From: Gyrodactylus bullatarudis
Lineage: Eukaryota; Platyhelminthes; Monogenea; Gyrodactylidea; Gyrodactylidae
NCBI GenBank assembly: GCA_012064415.1
Contig: SSNU01000144.1
Span: 485,084 to 549,083 of the forward strand
Length of the DNA stretch: 64,000 nt
Reading direction: 5' to 3'
A model generated the notes under the pieces. That model saw only the letters and a program-made list of their open reading frames with translations, was not told where the DNA came from and did no database searches. Below are positions 14,001-27,715 of this stretch, in pieces (positions within the stretch are counted from its first letter, which is position 1; every line of letters starts with the position of its first letter). The translations under genes and the position numbers were made by a program.

Positions 14001-17000
14001 GTGTGGGGGGGGTCTGGATGGGATCTTGATTCAGGTGAAGAGATAAATATTTTATTTTTTCCCTTTCGAAATAATTAACCAAAGAGGAGAAGAAATATTC
14101 CCACTCACTCATTCTTGCTTTTATGTCACCTCGAGCGAGATTCATCTTGACAATAACTCTCACTCTCCTATACATTTTGTACGTAGAAAAAGAGAGAGAA
14201 TAATTCTCGAATGATAATTGCCAAGTCCCCAAATGATAATACAGTCGAGGTGAGAAGTTGCTGTGGGCTAAAAAGGATCCCATAATTTACCCCTTCTTGG
14301 TGGAAATTGTTAATTTTACCCTTTTTTCTCTATCATTTTTAACTCTTTCTGTCAAGTATTCTCAAAATTGTTCATTTTGTGCTTTTTCAAATGTTTTCTG
14401 GGTGTAGTTATCTTCGTTTATTATTGAGTAAAAGAGTAAAACCCCTTAACTTGTACGACCAGATTGTTCTGTTGGGGTCTGCTCGTTGCTTTTTTCGCAA
14501 AACTTGATTTTTAATGATCAAAACCATAGAAATTTTGTTGCTCTAATGATAGTCATTTAAAAATTTGACTTAAATAGGGCGATACAAATCCTCTCTCGTT
14601 CCCAGGAAAAGGATCAGAAATGTTCATTAATCTCACAGAGGTATTTACAATCTTTATTAGTTTTTTTTACATAAGGAGTTAAAAAAACATCTGATCTCAA
14701 GTCAGCAATGAATGATGATGATTATGATAAATTATTTATTTTATTATGCTCCCTCCATATTACCTTGAATTTGAAATGGGATGAAAAGGGGAAACATTCC
14801 TAGCCCTGCGTATATAACACATTCTGTATGCTGGATTAAATTTTTCTCCCATATCCACGTAATTACGACGAAAATGTACGCCCTCTCTAATGATAAGATT
14901 ACACATCTAGATACAGCATATACTAAATCCAATAACAATGAAAGAGAGAGAGACCTATTTCTTACTCTTCTCATACACAAATGACTTTAGAAAGAGAGTA
15001 GAACTAATAATACATTTCTGTTTACAAGAAAGAACAGTGAGAGATAAGAAAATGTAGCAGACCATCTTATCAGAAGATATCTGAACCCACATTGGTTTTG
15101 GATTAATCATCAAACTCTCTTAATTAAAAAGATCTCAACTGCTACTTATTTATCTTTTATGCTTAATCAATAAACGAGATGCACTCATCAATATAAACGT
15201 CGTTACATTTTAATTAAGCGAGACCTTAGTTGTCCTGATTGATGCCTTCAGAAAGATTAAGCTTCATTCTATCTGGACTCTGGAAAAAGTTTGAAAACAT
15301 TGAAATTTCTTGTAGAATTTAATTGTTTCCTCTCATCCAAGAAGGATGATACAGAAATTAATTTTCTGGGTCATGGTTTGACATTTGTTTCTCTCTAAAA
15401 CCCTTTTTTAATACAGTTGTATCATTGAGATTTGTTTTTGAAAGTGTTAATGCTGAATGGGGATCTGCCATGTACAATATAAGAGCAAGGATAAGGTTAA
15501 AATGTATGCATTGAAACATTCATGATACAATTCTCTTATCAGAACTAGAACACATACTTCAAAGATTATCTCGTTCAATTTTTTTAATGAAAATACATTG
15601 AAGTGAAGATAATATGTGTTAGAAATCTCTTTGAAATTAACATTTAAACCCTGAGGCAGTAAACGAGTTGAAAGGGGAAAAAATAAAAGCATGAAAATTG
15701 CTTCAACACTGGTTCAGATTCTATTCCTTGAATAATATGTACATGAAAAAAGGGTTTGGATTCATTGATTTTGTCAACTTTAAATCTTTCCTTTGAAGAC
15801 ATGATCTTTTATTAATCTTCTTTTGGGTATGATTTGAGGTCGTTTCTTTCCCTGGTAATCATAATCTCCGAGAGAAGAATAAAAATAAATTCTAGAAAAC
15901 GAAGGAGAACTACTAGCAGTATATATAGAATATAAAAGAAATTACCCAGAAATTGTAAAAGGATACCCTCCCAGTCCCAAAGGTAATTTTTCTTCTCTTT
16001 CCTTTTCTTCTCCTTCTATTTCATCCGCTCCTCTATTTTTGTATCTGAATTTTTTAACATAATTTTATTTTTGAAATGAAGAGCCAGAGTGAAATTGAAA
16101 AAGATGCGGATGCATACTCAAATGGTGGTATCATTAGTTGCTCAGTAGTAGTATTTCGTTTGCTCTTCAATTGAGTACTCTCCTTCAAATGAACTGATCA
16201 ATGGGCGAGAGGGAGGTGGAGATCGAATGTATTGTAGATTACAGCATCAATTCATTTAGTTTCACTCTTGAATCCAATTTACAAACTTGAATGTATCCCA
16301 CATAGTATTGCCTAAGATTGCCTTGATTTTGGTGTTGGCTCATCATCTCATCCACAAAGCTCTAGGGGTGGGGTGTGATGTACTTCATTTTGAGATTTTG
16401 AAAAAAAAATTGTAAATGTTTAACTAAAGCTAGTGTTAAGCTCTAGAGTATGGTACTATAGCAGTGGTAATAATATTGTTCATAATTATAATTGAGAAAG
16501 TGGAAACTCGACCAGAATCCTTGAGTTTACGAGAGATTTGAGATTCAGTGCCTTTACATTTGGGAATTGCCTTCTGGAAAAAAATGATGAGCAGTGGGTA
16601 GATAATAATTACAATATGCCAGATTTCCAAGTTCACTTCAATTTCTATCTCCCTCTCTCTATCTTCTAATCCGAAGAATTAATGCCGATGTTTTTCTGTT
16701 ACATTCATCTTTCAAAGTTTTTCCAGTTGTATTATGAATTAATGCTATGTTTACCAAAATTCCTTCAACATTTTTTCTCGTATAATTGAACAAACAAAGA
16801 GAATTTTATGCAAACTCCACTAGATAGCCCAACCAAATAGATACCAAATCAGTTATAACTTGTAAGTAATAAGTGGACTAGGACGAAATTTTCCAAAATT
16901 ACTAATGAGATAAATGAAAATTTTCAAACAAAAAAAGTTTTTACTAGTGCTTTATTTTCCTGGTTTTAACTTGAATTAACATTTTATCTTCCAACAAAAT

Positions 17001-20000
17001 TGCAAAAGTTAATAAAAATTGTTGGGACTTTTTAAAATGAATTTTTTCATGACCACTCTGAAAGGTCAAAAAACGTTTTTTATTTCCATAATTTTGTTCA
17101 TCTTATTCAGAAGCGATAGGTAAAAATTTCGTTCAAGTCTAATGACAAGGTTTAAGATTTGTAATGATTTCTCAGAAGTTTAATGATAAAAGATCAAGCT
17201 AACAGAAAAATATTTTCACAGACAAAACCTGATTTTTTTTCTTTCCAAAAAACAAGGTAGGCATTTTAGTTAATCACCCTTTTTCCATCTAGGTCTCGTC
17301 AACTACTATTTACGTGAAAAAAGACTAATTCTTTGCTCTTGCCAAGTGGTATACATTTTATAAATGCACAGAATCTCCATGTCTCAATATTCCCTTCGTC
17401 TTCTGTATTCTGTGTGATGAATATAAAAAGCAAAGCAATAAAACTAGGTTTACTTTAAAATAACAAACCCTCAGTCTTCTTTCAAGAGAGTGGAAGTTTC
17501 TCTCGAATGCGCCTAATCTGATGATTCTCTCAAGCCTTGAAGTATTTCTCTCTTTTGGCATGCTCTCTCAGATAAATAGCGCAAAAGACTCATAAAATGC
17601 TAATTAATTCAGGCTTGTCTTTCTAATCGCTTCAAACTGCGTATTCTTTTTAGAAGAACATAATTTTTCAAAGTAATTTATGTTTATGTCTAAGACTCGA
17701 TAGTATGAACCTTTTTATGTTTATCTGTAGTTTTTTCTGAGCCAGGATATTTCTTGAGCCATTGCTTAAAATCTGCTGGCATTCCTGAGTATTATGAGAT
17801 TATTAGTTTTCTCTTTTCATTCTTTTATTCTCAAGATGATGTTTTACTCCTCAAGTAGACTAGAGTGAGCCGCCAACGTCTTTTCTGTACATTATTCCTC
17901 TTAATAGTTTTTGCTTCTTCTTCATTTTCTTCTCATGTCGGAAGGAGTACTTCCCTCCTTCCCTTCATAAAGTTCTTGAATAAAAATTGTAATTTTCTCC
18001 TTAAAATAATATAATTAACTTTTTCCACCTCCCGCTTCTATTCATAGGTTGGTATTTCCTGTAAAAATACAATATCTTCATAATGTGAGTCTTTGATTAA
18101 TTTATACAATCTTTGTTTTTATTACGCTTGAACTGTAGATGATGAGTCTATACGTACATCGTGTGAAGTCTACATCTCGCTCACTATGCGTTAATCAATG
18201 ATGAAATTCTTTTAGGCAAATTAAAAAAATAAAACTTGATGACTCATCGATTATGTTTAGATGTGAGCATAGTGGAAAATTACCAATGAAATGTTACAAA
18301 TTACTACTACGATATTGCAATTAATTGATAGAATAAAATGTTTGAAATTTTGAAAAATACAATTACGCCTAGCTGAATTATTTTTGTATTCAAAGCAATT
18401 AATTTTATCTGCTACTTTTAAGTACACTGTTTTCATTTTGTAAATTTGATATTATACTATTAATGATTCATTTGAATAACGCTTCGCTACCCTCCCTCAT
18501 TCAACATATCAATAAGGTTCAATTATGATAGGATCATTCATTCAATCGATATTTGGTTAGTTTATCTGAAAAACATATTGACAAGGGATGAATTATTTAG
18601 GAGAAAATCTCCACTCTCTTAGTTGATCTGATCGGTGCATTAGTTTCGATTAGAGAAAATTGAATTCTGAAGTGTTTTGAGTTGATCAAGGAAGACTCTT
18701 CAGATCGAATTCAAGAGGAAATAGAATTCTTAGCCATTAAGAGAAATTAGGTAATGAAGAATATATTTATCAGACAAACCTTCCTAATGAACCCAATTTG
18801 GTTCTTTCCATCTTCTTCTTTTTAGTGAAAAAGACAGTACCCTATTACCTGGAAATTATACTTTATGATACAGTTTAAACTAATGAATCTTGTTCGAATC
18901 CGATAAAAGGACACGCAGCTATACGTTCACCCATCTCCATCTTTGATACAACTTATTTTTTTGATTTAAGAGCCCACTCTTCTTACAGACATTCATCATC
19001 ATCATTCGTTTACTTACATGTATTTTGGAAAATTCTATCCTCTATTATTTGTTGAGGAAATCACACAGTTAAGTTATGCTGTCTAAGAAAACTACTTCTA
19101 TTTGTTTTTCCCCATTGTCTCTTGGTGAATCAATAATGCTTATTTTAGGAAAACATGATCCCTGTGTACATAATTAGAAATTCATCTTTAAATAGACAGG
19201 CAAATGATGTCAAATCGTAGATTTCGGCCGATTCACCTTCTTTCTTTACATTTGAAGAAGATTAAACAAATTTAACATTTTTTCAAATGAAAACACTTTT
19301 CATATGAAATTTATAGAAAGTCAATTCAGTGTAGAATTCGGTTATCTTGCATCGGTCATTGCGTTTGACAGATACTATTCAACTATACTAGAAAATATCT
19401 CTTGGTTATTATCTTGTGATGCATTCCTTTTTCTCTATATTACAGGTAACATAACATTTTGAACTTGTTTTTGCATATCTAAATGAAACCAAAACAATGG
19501 TATATTTGACTCCACTCTTTTTTTCTGATAGCTTCTTGTTCTTCTTCTTTTGGAATATCACACAACGGGAGGCCGTGCTTCTCCTTCCTCGAATAATGTC
19601 ACTCAATGTGTCCCCTGTTTTCTCTTATGCCTGATTAGACAACATGTGCATTTGTGCATTCAGTCAGAGAGATTAGTGAAACATTTTTAAAGAAGAATGT
19701 ATTTCTCTCAAAACACTGAGGGACCAACCAAGTTTTTCTCATTTTTAATTAAGAAATGCAAGAAAAAATAATTACTTTTCTGTTTAATTTCACTTCAAAG
19801 TACTCAAAAATATCTTGAGGTCATTTCATGCTCTCTGTTCACTTTTTCAGAAGAGAGTTTAGAGGAATGTGGTTAGTCTTTTCAAAGTATTTTTGTATTT
19901 CTTCTCTCTTCCGAATGCAAGAAAATTACTTTTCAAGATGGCTCACAGCATGATGCAACTGATTTATCATGGTTATAAAAAATTTTATACATTCATGAGT

Positions 20001-20129
20001 CTTTTCTTACAATAAAAGAAATAGACATCTGTCCTTTAGTTAAAACATTCAGTATCACTAACAATAGTAGTAGCAATATTATTAGTCGTTTTGCATGTGT
20101 AAAAATTGAATTTATAGACTAGAGTGATT

Positions 20130-20350
20130 CTGATTGGTCGAGGATTCCTATTGGTCAAAATAAATATTTGAAATCCTTCAATAGTATCTGGCCTGATGAA
20201 TGATATTCATTTGCAAAATACAAAGTTCCACACGTTCTGTCCCCTGTTCTGACACGAAGGAGAGGCCATTGGGAAAATCTTTTGGATTTCTCTCTACAGC
20301 TACACACCTACAGCACTAATGGATATACATAAAACTTACTCTTTTATTGC
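20130..20350 (+). promoter_or_regulatory. possible promoter and 5' exon, twin CCAAT boxes
   Basis: Two inverted CCAAT boxes (ATTGG at 20133-20137 and 20150-20154) lie 17 bp apart. About 200 bp downstream a consensus 5' splice site (GTAAGT at 20351) follows a short open stretch with ATG at 20319. The LRR-Ig coding exon begins just after a 3' splice site at 25330, so this could be its non-coding first exon, leaving an intron of about 5 kb. Joined that way, the ATG at 20319 would give only a short upstream ORF. This rests on inference from motifs and spacing; no transcript is available to me. Confidence 0.28.
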
Positions 20351-21521
20351 GTAAGTCCTATATACAATTTTTATATTGCATTATTCATTTCAAGTATTTA
20401 AAAAAAACAATTTTATTACATTGGCACTGTTGTTAAATACATTTTAATTTCCCATAGGCAGATGTAAAGTTTTGTTAACCTTTTTCACCACGACATGTCC
20501 ATGAGACAAAAATAATTTTGTTTCCTTGTTTCTCTTCTCGTGTTAACCTTGAAAAAAATAACATTTTTGCTCTGTCTCGTTGTTGTTTTTTATCCTTCAT
20601 TTTTTCTAAATTATTAATAATCAAATGAGCATTATCACTACTATTAATGTGTTATGTATTTCAGAGGGAACGACAAATTTTAATCCCGCATTTTGAGTTC
20701 TCCCCCTACATACAAATCACATGTGTCATTTATCATTTTTAGAAGGGGATAAATAAAATTAAATTTTTTTATTCAAATAATAATAATAAAATTGGTATTC
20801 AATAAAAGATTAATACTACAATATGGAATTAAAAATACTGTTATTGTACACTTATTTAGGAAAAAGGTCAACTTCTCTCTTGTTCGTCTACATGGGGTTG
20901 AGAGACTAAAATAATTGAGAAAAGTGTGGGTACATACACACTCAAACACAGACACACACACACACAATGTGTATTTCATTCCCTAGAAGAAATTATTTTT
21001 TTGAAATGCATGGATGAGTGAATTAAAAAAAGGGGAGTGAACCATGTGAAGAGTACTGAGTTGAACGACAAGCAGGCAGGCAGGCTGATAAAGTGGAGAT
21101 TAAGCTGGTTTATTCATTTCTCATGTATTTTTTGTCCCCTCTCTCTCTCCTTTGGTTATTCATGTAAAGAAACTCAACTCAATTAGTGTGTAGTTAATAG
21201 TTGAGAAACAAGAGACTCTAGTATGTTACTCATCAATGATTAAAAACATATCATTATCCTCTGACATGGCGACAACAACAGAGAGTTGAGTTTATGAAGA
21301 AAAACCATGATTTGTTCCTTTTGACAATGATTATAAATTGTACAATCATCCACCCTCTAATTAACTAAGTAATCAAGCTTGTTATCCACTCAACTATTTG
21401 ACATACGACTAAGGTTGGATTTCATTTTGAAACCTGTCTCTCTTCCTCTCTCTTAAGTCCTGAAACATTCCTCTTGAGTTTAGTGAATTAGATTTGAGTA
21501 TTACTCCAATTTCTATTATTT

Positions 21522-22138
21522 TCAGTGTATATGTTACCGTGAATCGTGGAGATTTTAAATTCCTTCTCTAAATAAATTTTATTTTTTTATTTTCGTGGTG
21601 AAGAAATTAAGTATAATTGTAATATAAAATAAATTATTTATTTGTGCATGATAAACTACTGTGGCATCTTGAGTTACACAATAAATTATTCTTGCGACAC
21701 TTGCAACGACTTGTTGAGCATTTTGTTTTACAGCTGCAGTGTAAAAATCCTTGTCCATTAATAGAGGATACCATACTCGAAATTTATCTCATAGAGTAGC
21801 TTTCATTAGGAACTTCTTCAATATCAATAATTTTCTCGGCCAAAGGAGATAGCTGATTTGCTGAAAATAGATCTTCAATGATTTCGGATGTTGTTCCGAC
21901 CTGATATAGATTGTTATAATCAACTTTCAAGATCACTCCATATAAGTTATGATTATGCCACAGTAGTTTATCATGCACAAATAAATAATTTATTTTATAT
22001 TACAATTATACTTAATTTCTTCACTACGAAAATAAAAAAATAAAAATTATTTAGAGAAGGAATTTTAAATTTCCACGATTCACTAGTGATTCGTACGAAT
22101 CCCTGCTTTCACACGATTCACGGTAACATATACGCTGA
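21522..22138. mobile_element. DNA transposon remnant with long terminal inverted repeats
   Basis: The ends are inverted repeats of about 140-180 bp: 21522-21667 against 21955-22138. Outer tips read TCAGTGTATATGTTACCG and TCAGCGTATATGTTACCG. The left arm lacks about 35 bp present in the right arm. The missing segment is bounded by two GTGAATCGTG repeats in the right arm, so it was probably lost by recombination between them. Inside, on the minus strand, is the coding end of an integrase-like transposon protein. The unit is a short, non-autonomous foldback derivative. Confidence 0.75.
21634..21978 (-). pseudogene. C-terminal tail of a transposon integrase-type protein, frameshifted
   Basis: The first part (21978-21784) reads as about 64 codons with NNLYQVGTTSEIIEDLF and ANQLSPLAEKI. 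After a frameshift near 21790 a second frame continues to a stop at 21634-21636. That frame carries a cysteine-rich CxC cluster (CSCKTKCSTSRCKCRK, then two more cysteines). From general knowledge, this order (a short hydrophobic module, then a C-rich tail ending in CHS) resembles the C-terminus of KRBA2/SCAND3-like integrase-derived proteins common in invertebrate repeats. The catalytic core is absent. Both ends of the coding remnant run into the inverted repeats. Confidence 0.5.
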
Positions 22139-25100
22139 TTATAGTTTCTAAATTGGTCGTAACACTGATATATGATATTCCATTGAAGGGTTAGACAATC
22201 CTTAATTCATATTTTATCATGTATTCTCGAGAGTATTGTTGTTACATGTTATTGATTTAATAATAAATTGTCAAAAAACATGTCTCTTAACTCAATCGTT
22301 CCTCATAACACGGTCCAAAGTTATGATTCCCTTTCAGATTATTTAATTTTGAATTGACAAGATATTAAATTAAGGTGTTTACCATGATTTTCTTTAGGTC
22401 TTATTATTAAAAGTTCATTAAAAACTATACCTTACATTCATATGAATCAATAGCGTACTAATTTGTTAAATTCAAAGGTTTCTAGACTATACAAAGACCA
22501 TTTGCTTTGTTAATTTGGGCTGGATGATCAACTTTTTTTTCAATTACCTACCCTGTTGATCATGGTATTATTTTTTTCTCCATGTAACATTTAGTATTGT
22601 ACAAGGTTGTTGAGGAGAGAGAGAGACTATGGATTTGCTTCTCTCTTGTCATAACAATCTTAATGCATCTAATAATAATAACATCATAATCATTATTGAC
22701 TACACTTTGCAATCTAATGTATGATGTGTTATGCAAAAGAGTGGAGATGTTTGCCTCTTTAGCTAGCTAGCGGTAGATCTGACATGCAAAAAGATTACTC
22801 TCTCTCTCTCGGTGTGTGTTTGCTTCTTATACTATTATTATTATTATGTAGGTACAATTTGTAATAAATAAATCCTCTTGCTGTCTTATCAAGTAATATA
22901 TAATACAAGATCAAAATATTTCTCGACATTCTGTATGTATTTGTTTTTCAAATTATTATTACTTTTTTTGCAAACAGAAAATAATAAAAACAAATAAAAA
23001 TTCAAATCCCGTCTAATAGGAAAATTCTCCATAGGAATTTATCGATCATTAAATACAGCTGTAAAAAATGTCTGCAATTTATTCTCAAAAAAGAAACATT
23101 TCTCTTTTACAAGAACTTTGAATTTACAAAAAGTTTCTCTGGTTTTCAGTTAAGCTAAGAATTTATTAAAGATTATACAATTTTTGAAAGAAATAGTAAA
23201 GTTGAAAAAGATTAGAATAAAAATAAGCTGAATAAAAACCAAAAAAGTGAAAAAGGCCAAGGTAGTTGAAGGTTATGGGAATAATTTTTCAGAACATCTA
23301 AGTCTTGGTTTTTAGATTTATGAAGAATTTCTATTTCTCCCAAACGTCTGTTCTGTCATCACCCACATTTTTTGTGCAAATTCGAAAAATTTGAAATTGG
23401 GGCTTCATGCTATTCCTGTTTTAGATATCTGGTCACCGCTGTAACTTTCTTGAGATGATTGTTCTGCCTAGTTGATAACTATCTAATTTTACGTCCAATA
23501 TATGTAGCTCTACAGTCATTATTTTCGCAGATCGAATTATTCTAAACTAGGAGAACCATTCAGAATGTATACCCTTTGTACATGACTCTGGTCTTTATTT
23601 ACATTAAAGTCGCTTTAATAAAGCCATGGAGTCAACTCTACAATCGTTAGAATTTCATTCTCTGCCTTTTCGTGTATAGAAAAACGTAATACATAATGTA
23701 ATTTGAATTTTGGTATTATTTACAAACAAATATTTATAATTTGAGAGAATGTATCACTATCTGGTCAATATTTAATCATCTACCGTTCTTCTGAACCATC
23801 TTCTCTATCTCTAGCGATTGATTGACTCTTTCTTGCCTATAAGTAAAGTAGCCTTGAATTATTCTAATAAACTCAGCACTAAAGTTATAAAGACAGAGCC
23901 CTCTAAATAGATAAACCGAGATGTATATGGATAGATAAAAGATGATAAAGTATACAAGACAGGTCTTTTTCTAAAGCCCTGTATCCATCTCAGTTACTAA
24001 CCAGGTACATTCAGCCAAGTTGTATTTAGTATTGTACATAAAACTTCCGGCTTTCAACGCATTGAAAAAATTAGAAAAAAATAATTCAACTTTTTAATAG
24101 ACGTATGCTTTTGAAAAATAATAATCATTCAAATAGATTTTCTTTATCAATTTTCATCGTTCCGACTTTTACAAACCAGAAATAATAATTCAGCATGTAC
24201 ATTATGGTACATGCTAGAAATTGTCTAAGGGTCTTTTATTCATTCTTCCAAAGAATTCATTCTCATTGATTGATTGGTTTTCTTTGACAACTCTACCTTT
24301 ACCCCACCAGTCTTATTATAGAGATGGGTTTAATATTTAAAATTCTCACATGACTAACTATCCCTAATGTTGTTATTTCCTCTACCCCCTTCAAAACTGT
24401 ATGAACAAAATGATCTTGGTGACCTTTTGTTTATGCGTAATTCATTTTATGGCCTATATGGGAAACTCTTGGTGTCTGCCGTGTCTTATAATTGTCCCAT
24501 AAGATTTTAAATTGTTTATAGAAATGGTAGACCTAAATCTCCAGGCTTAATTCATTAAGTAAATTAATCTTTAATATATTTTTTCAATTTTACCTAGACT
24601 TGTAATTATTATTTTTTGCTAATTTATTGATTTAATGTGACACTTTGTTGACCTGGTAGTAACTCTCTAGTCGATCTGATTTACTTTTATGGATTCTCCT
24701 GTACTGTAGATAGAAATAATGAAATCTATAGACAAAATTCATGTATCCAGACTTGGTTTTTGATCCCATAGCAGTATCTAATACTCTCTATCTCTCATTA
24801 TAATTAGTGATTAATAATTTCTTCTTTCAATCATTTTCGTCTTTGAGATCTCTTACATTTCAGATTGAATAATTAACGATTTTTTGAAAATACAATTAAT
24901 AGAAATCTTTGTAGTATATTAGTTCATACCACACATTACACCACTAACACACATAGGCAAGTACAATTCCTGACTGGCATTCTATAGAGCTCTCTTTCTT
25001 CCTTTCTCCCGATAGATAGTACTTTTTAAAATGGATTGAAAACTGTGATTTCTAGACGAGGGACTGCATACAATTGATCTATTGCCAGGGATAATTCTCG

Positions 25101-25330
25101 TCTTAAATGGAGTACATGTTGACGAATTAACCAGGATTAATCTATAAACATTGTGTTTCCTTCATGGTTTTCCCTTTGTCTCTCTCTCTTTTTCTTTGGG
25201 AGATTCAATCATGTTTGACATTTCAAGTTTTGTAAAATGTCAAATAAATTTTCTCCTTTCATCACCAAAAATGTAAAATGAACATTTAAAGAAAATAAAA
25301 GATTATTGATTGATTTTTATCTATTCCAGA
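22139..25330. other. AT-rich stretch, probably intron or upstream region of the LRR gene
   Basis: No coding exon or clear repeat family is seen. The stretch holds a TC tract near 22799-22810 and a small perfect hairpin at about 24191-24214 (stem AGCATGTAC). A polypyrimidine tract and TTCCAG at 25322-25330 form the 3' splice site in front of the LRR-Ig coding exon, so the right end is most likely intronic. Confidence 0.5.
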
Positions 25331-25347
25331 ATCATCTAATCTGCTCG

Positions 25348-27267
25348 ATGGCCTTAAACTCAATAACCATGATCCTTTGGATTATCTGGGGACTTTTACT
25401 CAGACAAGGCTCCGGAAGAATCTGCCATACACAATGTTCCTGTGCAGAAAATGTAATCCATTGTTTTGAAGATGACAACATCTACAAGATACCTGAGGAA
25501 CTGGATCCCACCTACACCAAGTTGATAATTGAGGGTGGAAGTTTCGGGGATAATGTTCTCACCAGGAACAATCTTACAGGCCTCAAGAATATCATAGATT
25601 TGAGAATAATCTACACTAACATCCACACCATTGAAAGTCATGCCTTTTCAGAATTGACCAATCTCAGAGAACTCGACTTGTCTTTCAATAAAATATCAAA
25701 AATTAACTCCAAAGCATTCAACAATCTAAATTTGAAGTCTCTCAAGATATCGAATCAGAATCTTCAGAGCCATCTGTCCTTATTACCAGATTCCTTCGAG
25801 GGCCTACGAGTCAACTCTTTGGCGCTTCGGCAAAACGATTTGAATGATTTTAAGCCAGAAGTCTTCCAGCCCATTATAGGACTCAGAGAGTTATTCCTTT
25901 CAAAGAATAATATCAAATCAATTCCATCGAATTCCTATATAGACAAGCATTTCAATGAGGATGATCGCCTCTTAGATTTGACAGATAATCCCCTAAAATG
26001 TGATTGCAGCCTTGATTGGCTAGCCAAAAAGGCGAATGTTTGGTCAAAGAATGCCCGTGATCTCAACATAACATGTCGTTATGAAGAGAAAAATCAATAT
26101 GGCACCTTGACCGGTCGCCATGTCAACTTGGAAATAGCCCATTTGACTGCAAAACAACTCTGTCCAAAAACAGATATCCAAACAATCGAAGTTAATTTGG
26201 ACCATGTAAACGACTATTATTTAATCCTCAAATGTACAGCCATCTCCAGGCCAAACATTGATTCTAAGGAACTTCTCAAAAAGTTTCGTGATATTTACCA
26301 GAATAATAATCCATTCGATTTGAAGAATTTATTTGACCTGAAGCCGCCTAACCTCTCCTGGTCTTATAACAATAACCTTGGCAATGAAATTGTCACAATG
26401 AAAAAGACACCTATGGCCAACATTGACTTTATCGATATTGACAAGAGCATCGGAAGTCTTGATTTGAATGTTACTCTGAAAAATGACCTAAACGGACACA
26501 ACTTTACGTGTACAGCTTGGGGCGCTCACAGTGACGAACAAAAAATCCTCATTAATCTCAGCGGTTTGAGTAACTTGAAGAGGTTTGCTGAGAAACCGAA
26601 ATTGCCTTTCAGTGATAGTGACTTGAAGATAACAACAGAGGAAGAACCGTTTCTGCTTGATGAAAAGTACAATCTTTTCCGCAAACAGTTTACACTAATA
26701 GAGATGTTTGGTGCAATCTCTGGGACCTTTTTAGTCACACTGATCTGTTTACTTGCTGGAAGCAGATGCATTCAAATTTATTGTCGAGACAAGACACATG
26801 GACATTTTCATTATTCCTCAGAACCCTCCATGATTAGTGATACTGCCAAGAAGGATCATACGGTCCTGATTGGTGGCAAAAATTATACGTACTCTGGAAG
26901 TACACTAACCCCAATAACAACTTCCTCTAATGCTCCATCAGCCAATAGCACTGCTCAAAGTCATTTCATGCAACTTCCCAATGGAACCTTGCCTCAGACA
27001 CCGCAATACCTTATTAATGGACCAATGCAGAATTATCAAAATTTTCCTGATGCCAAGAATATGACACTTCTTGGCCCAAATCTCCCTCAAAATAATCCTC
27101 AAATAACGCCAAATTTAATGGCAGCTATTTGGGCGGCCCAACAACATCAAAGTCAATCGAATTCTTCAGGTTCTGGTCCGTACTCACCAAGTACCATGAC
27201 AGGTCATGAATATGACATACCAAGATCTATTGATTTCAATGCTCTGACATTGCCGAAAAATCATTGA
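25348..27267 (+). CDS. kekkon-like LRR-Ig single-pass membrane protein
   Basis: A single coding exon of 639 aa. I start at ATG 25348 because a 3' splice site (TTCCAG, ending 25330) lies between it and an in-frame ATG at 25306, which would be intronic. Residues 1-24 are a signal peptide. An LRRNT cysteine cap (C26, C30, C32, C39) is followed by about five leucine-rich repeats (about 80-200) and an LRRCT cap (from NPLKCDC, 218-275). An Ig-like domain spans about 276-405 with C296, W338 and C388 in place. A transmembrane helix (about 453-471) precedes a cytoplasmic tail of about 165 residues rich in N, Q, P and S, ending LTLPKNH. This order matches LRR-Ig receptors such as Drosophila kekkon proteins, which act in adhesion and signalling. 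Orthology to one kekkon is not established. No AATAAA was found before the convergent NSRP1 gene. Confidence 0.92.
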   Translation: MALNSITMILWIIWGLLLRQGSGRICHTQCSCAENVIHCFEDDNIYKIPEELDPTYTKLIIEGGSFGDNVLTRNNLTGLKNIIDLRIIYTNIHTIESHAFSELTNLRELDLSFNKISKINSKAFNNLNLKSLKISNQNLQSHLSLLPDSFEGLRVNSLALRQNDLNDFKPEVFQPIIGLRELFLSKNNIKSIPSNSYIDKHFNEDDRLLDLTDNPLKCDCSLDWLAKKANVWSKNARDLNITCRYEEKNQYGTLTGRHVNLEIAHLTAKQLCPKTDIQTIEVNLDHVNDYYLILKCTAISRPNIDSKELLKKFRDIYQNNNPFDLKNLFDLKPPNLSWSYNNNLGNEIVTMKKTPMANIDFIDIDKSIGSLDLNVTLKNDLNGHNFTCTAWGAHSDEQKILINLSGLSNLKRFAEKPKLPFSDSDLKITTEEEPFLLDEKYNLFRKQFTLIEMFGAISGTFLVTLICLLAGSRCIQIYCRDKTHGHFHYSSEPSMISDTAKKDHTVLIGGKNYTYSGSTLTPITTSSNAPSANSTAQSHFMQLPNGTLPQTPQYLINGPMQNYQNFPDAKNMTLLGPNLPQNNPQITPNLMAAIWAAQQHQSQSNSSGSGPYSPSTMTGHEYDIPRSIDFNALTLPKNH

Positions 27268-27715
27268 AGCTCTTTCACATAGTCATGAACTAGGGACAAG
27301 ATAAGTTATTACGGATTCATACTCAAATTGTACATATATTTTGTTTTTATTTTTCCCACCTTCTCTTACCCACAAAAATGCCCTTCTTTTCCTTCCTAAT
27401 ATATACATATATATATATATATACGAGTAAGAGAGAGCATTACATTATGAATGCATAACCACCTAGATCACTATTGTAAATCTAAGATATCCAATCATGT
27501 ATTTATCAAATTTAAATTATATACGTTACTACATCAGTAAATTATATACTCATTATTGCGTATACTCAAATTGAAAATTTTCCTTTTGTTCTCTTTAGCA
27601 CTCTGAAATTTTGAGAAATTCAAATCTTCCAAATTAACAGAATTATTATTTATGTACAAGATTTATGTTTCATTTATACAAGAACAGGAAATCTTCAATT
27701 TTTACAAAATCGGTA

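Larger units (their letters stand above)
1..20100. other. AT-rich stretch without a supported gene
   Basis: I see no convincing exon chain on either strand. Open frames are short, low-complexity and lack splice context. The stretch holds microsatellites: TC tracts near 421-451, 9361-9380 and 12417-12434; AAG near 1801-1816; AAT near 4051-4072; AG near 13859-13876. It also has two decayed foldback repeats and one coding-like fragment, listed separately. A small hairpin has arms at 12719-12731 and 12786-12798. It may be intergenic or intronic to a gene outside the window. Confidence 0.6.

Noticed and set aside
18885..18905. tRNA-like B box (GTTCGAATCC)
   Set aside because: No A box at the proper distance and no cloverleaf could be drawn.
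19409..19606. 65-codon frame with a GC-richer start
   Set aside because: The GC pocket at 19560-19610 is suggestive, but the rest is lysine-rich low complexity with no splice signals.
25306..25347. Upstream in-frame ATG for the LRR gene
   Set aside because: A strong 3' splice site lies between it and ATG 25348. The extra residues also spoil the N-terminal signal peptide position.
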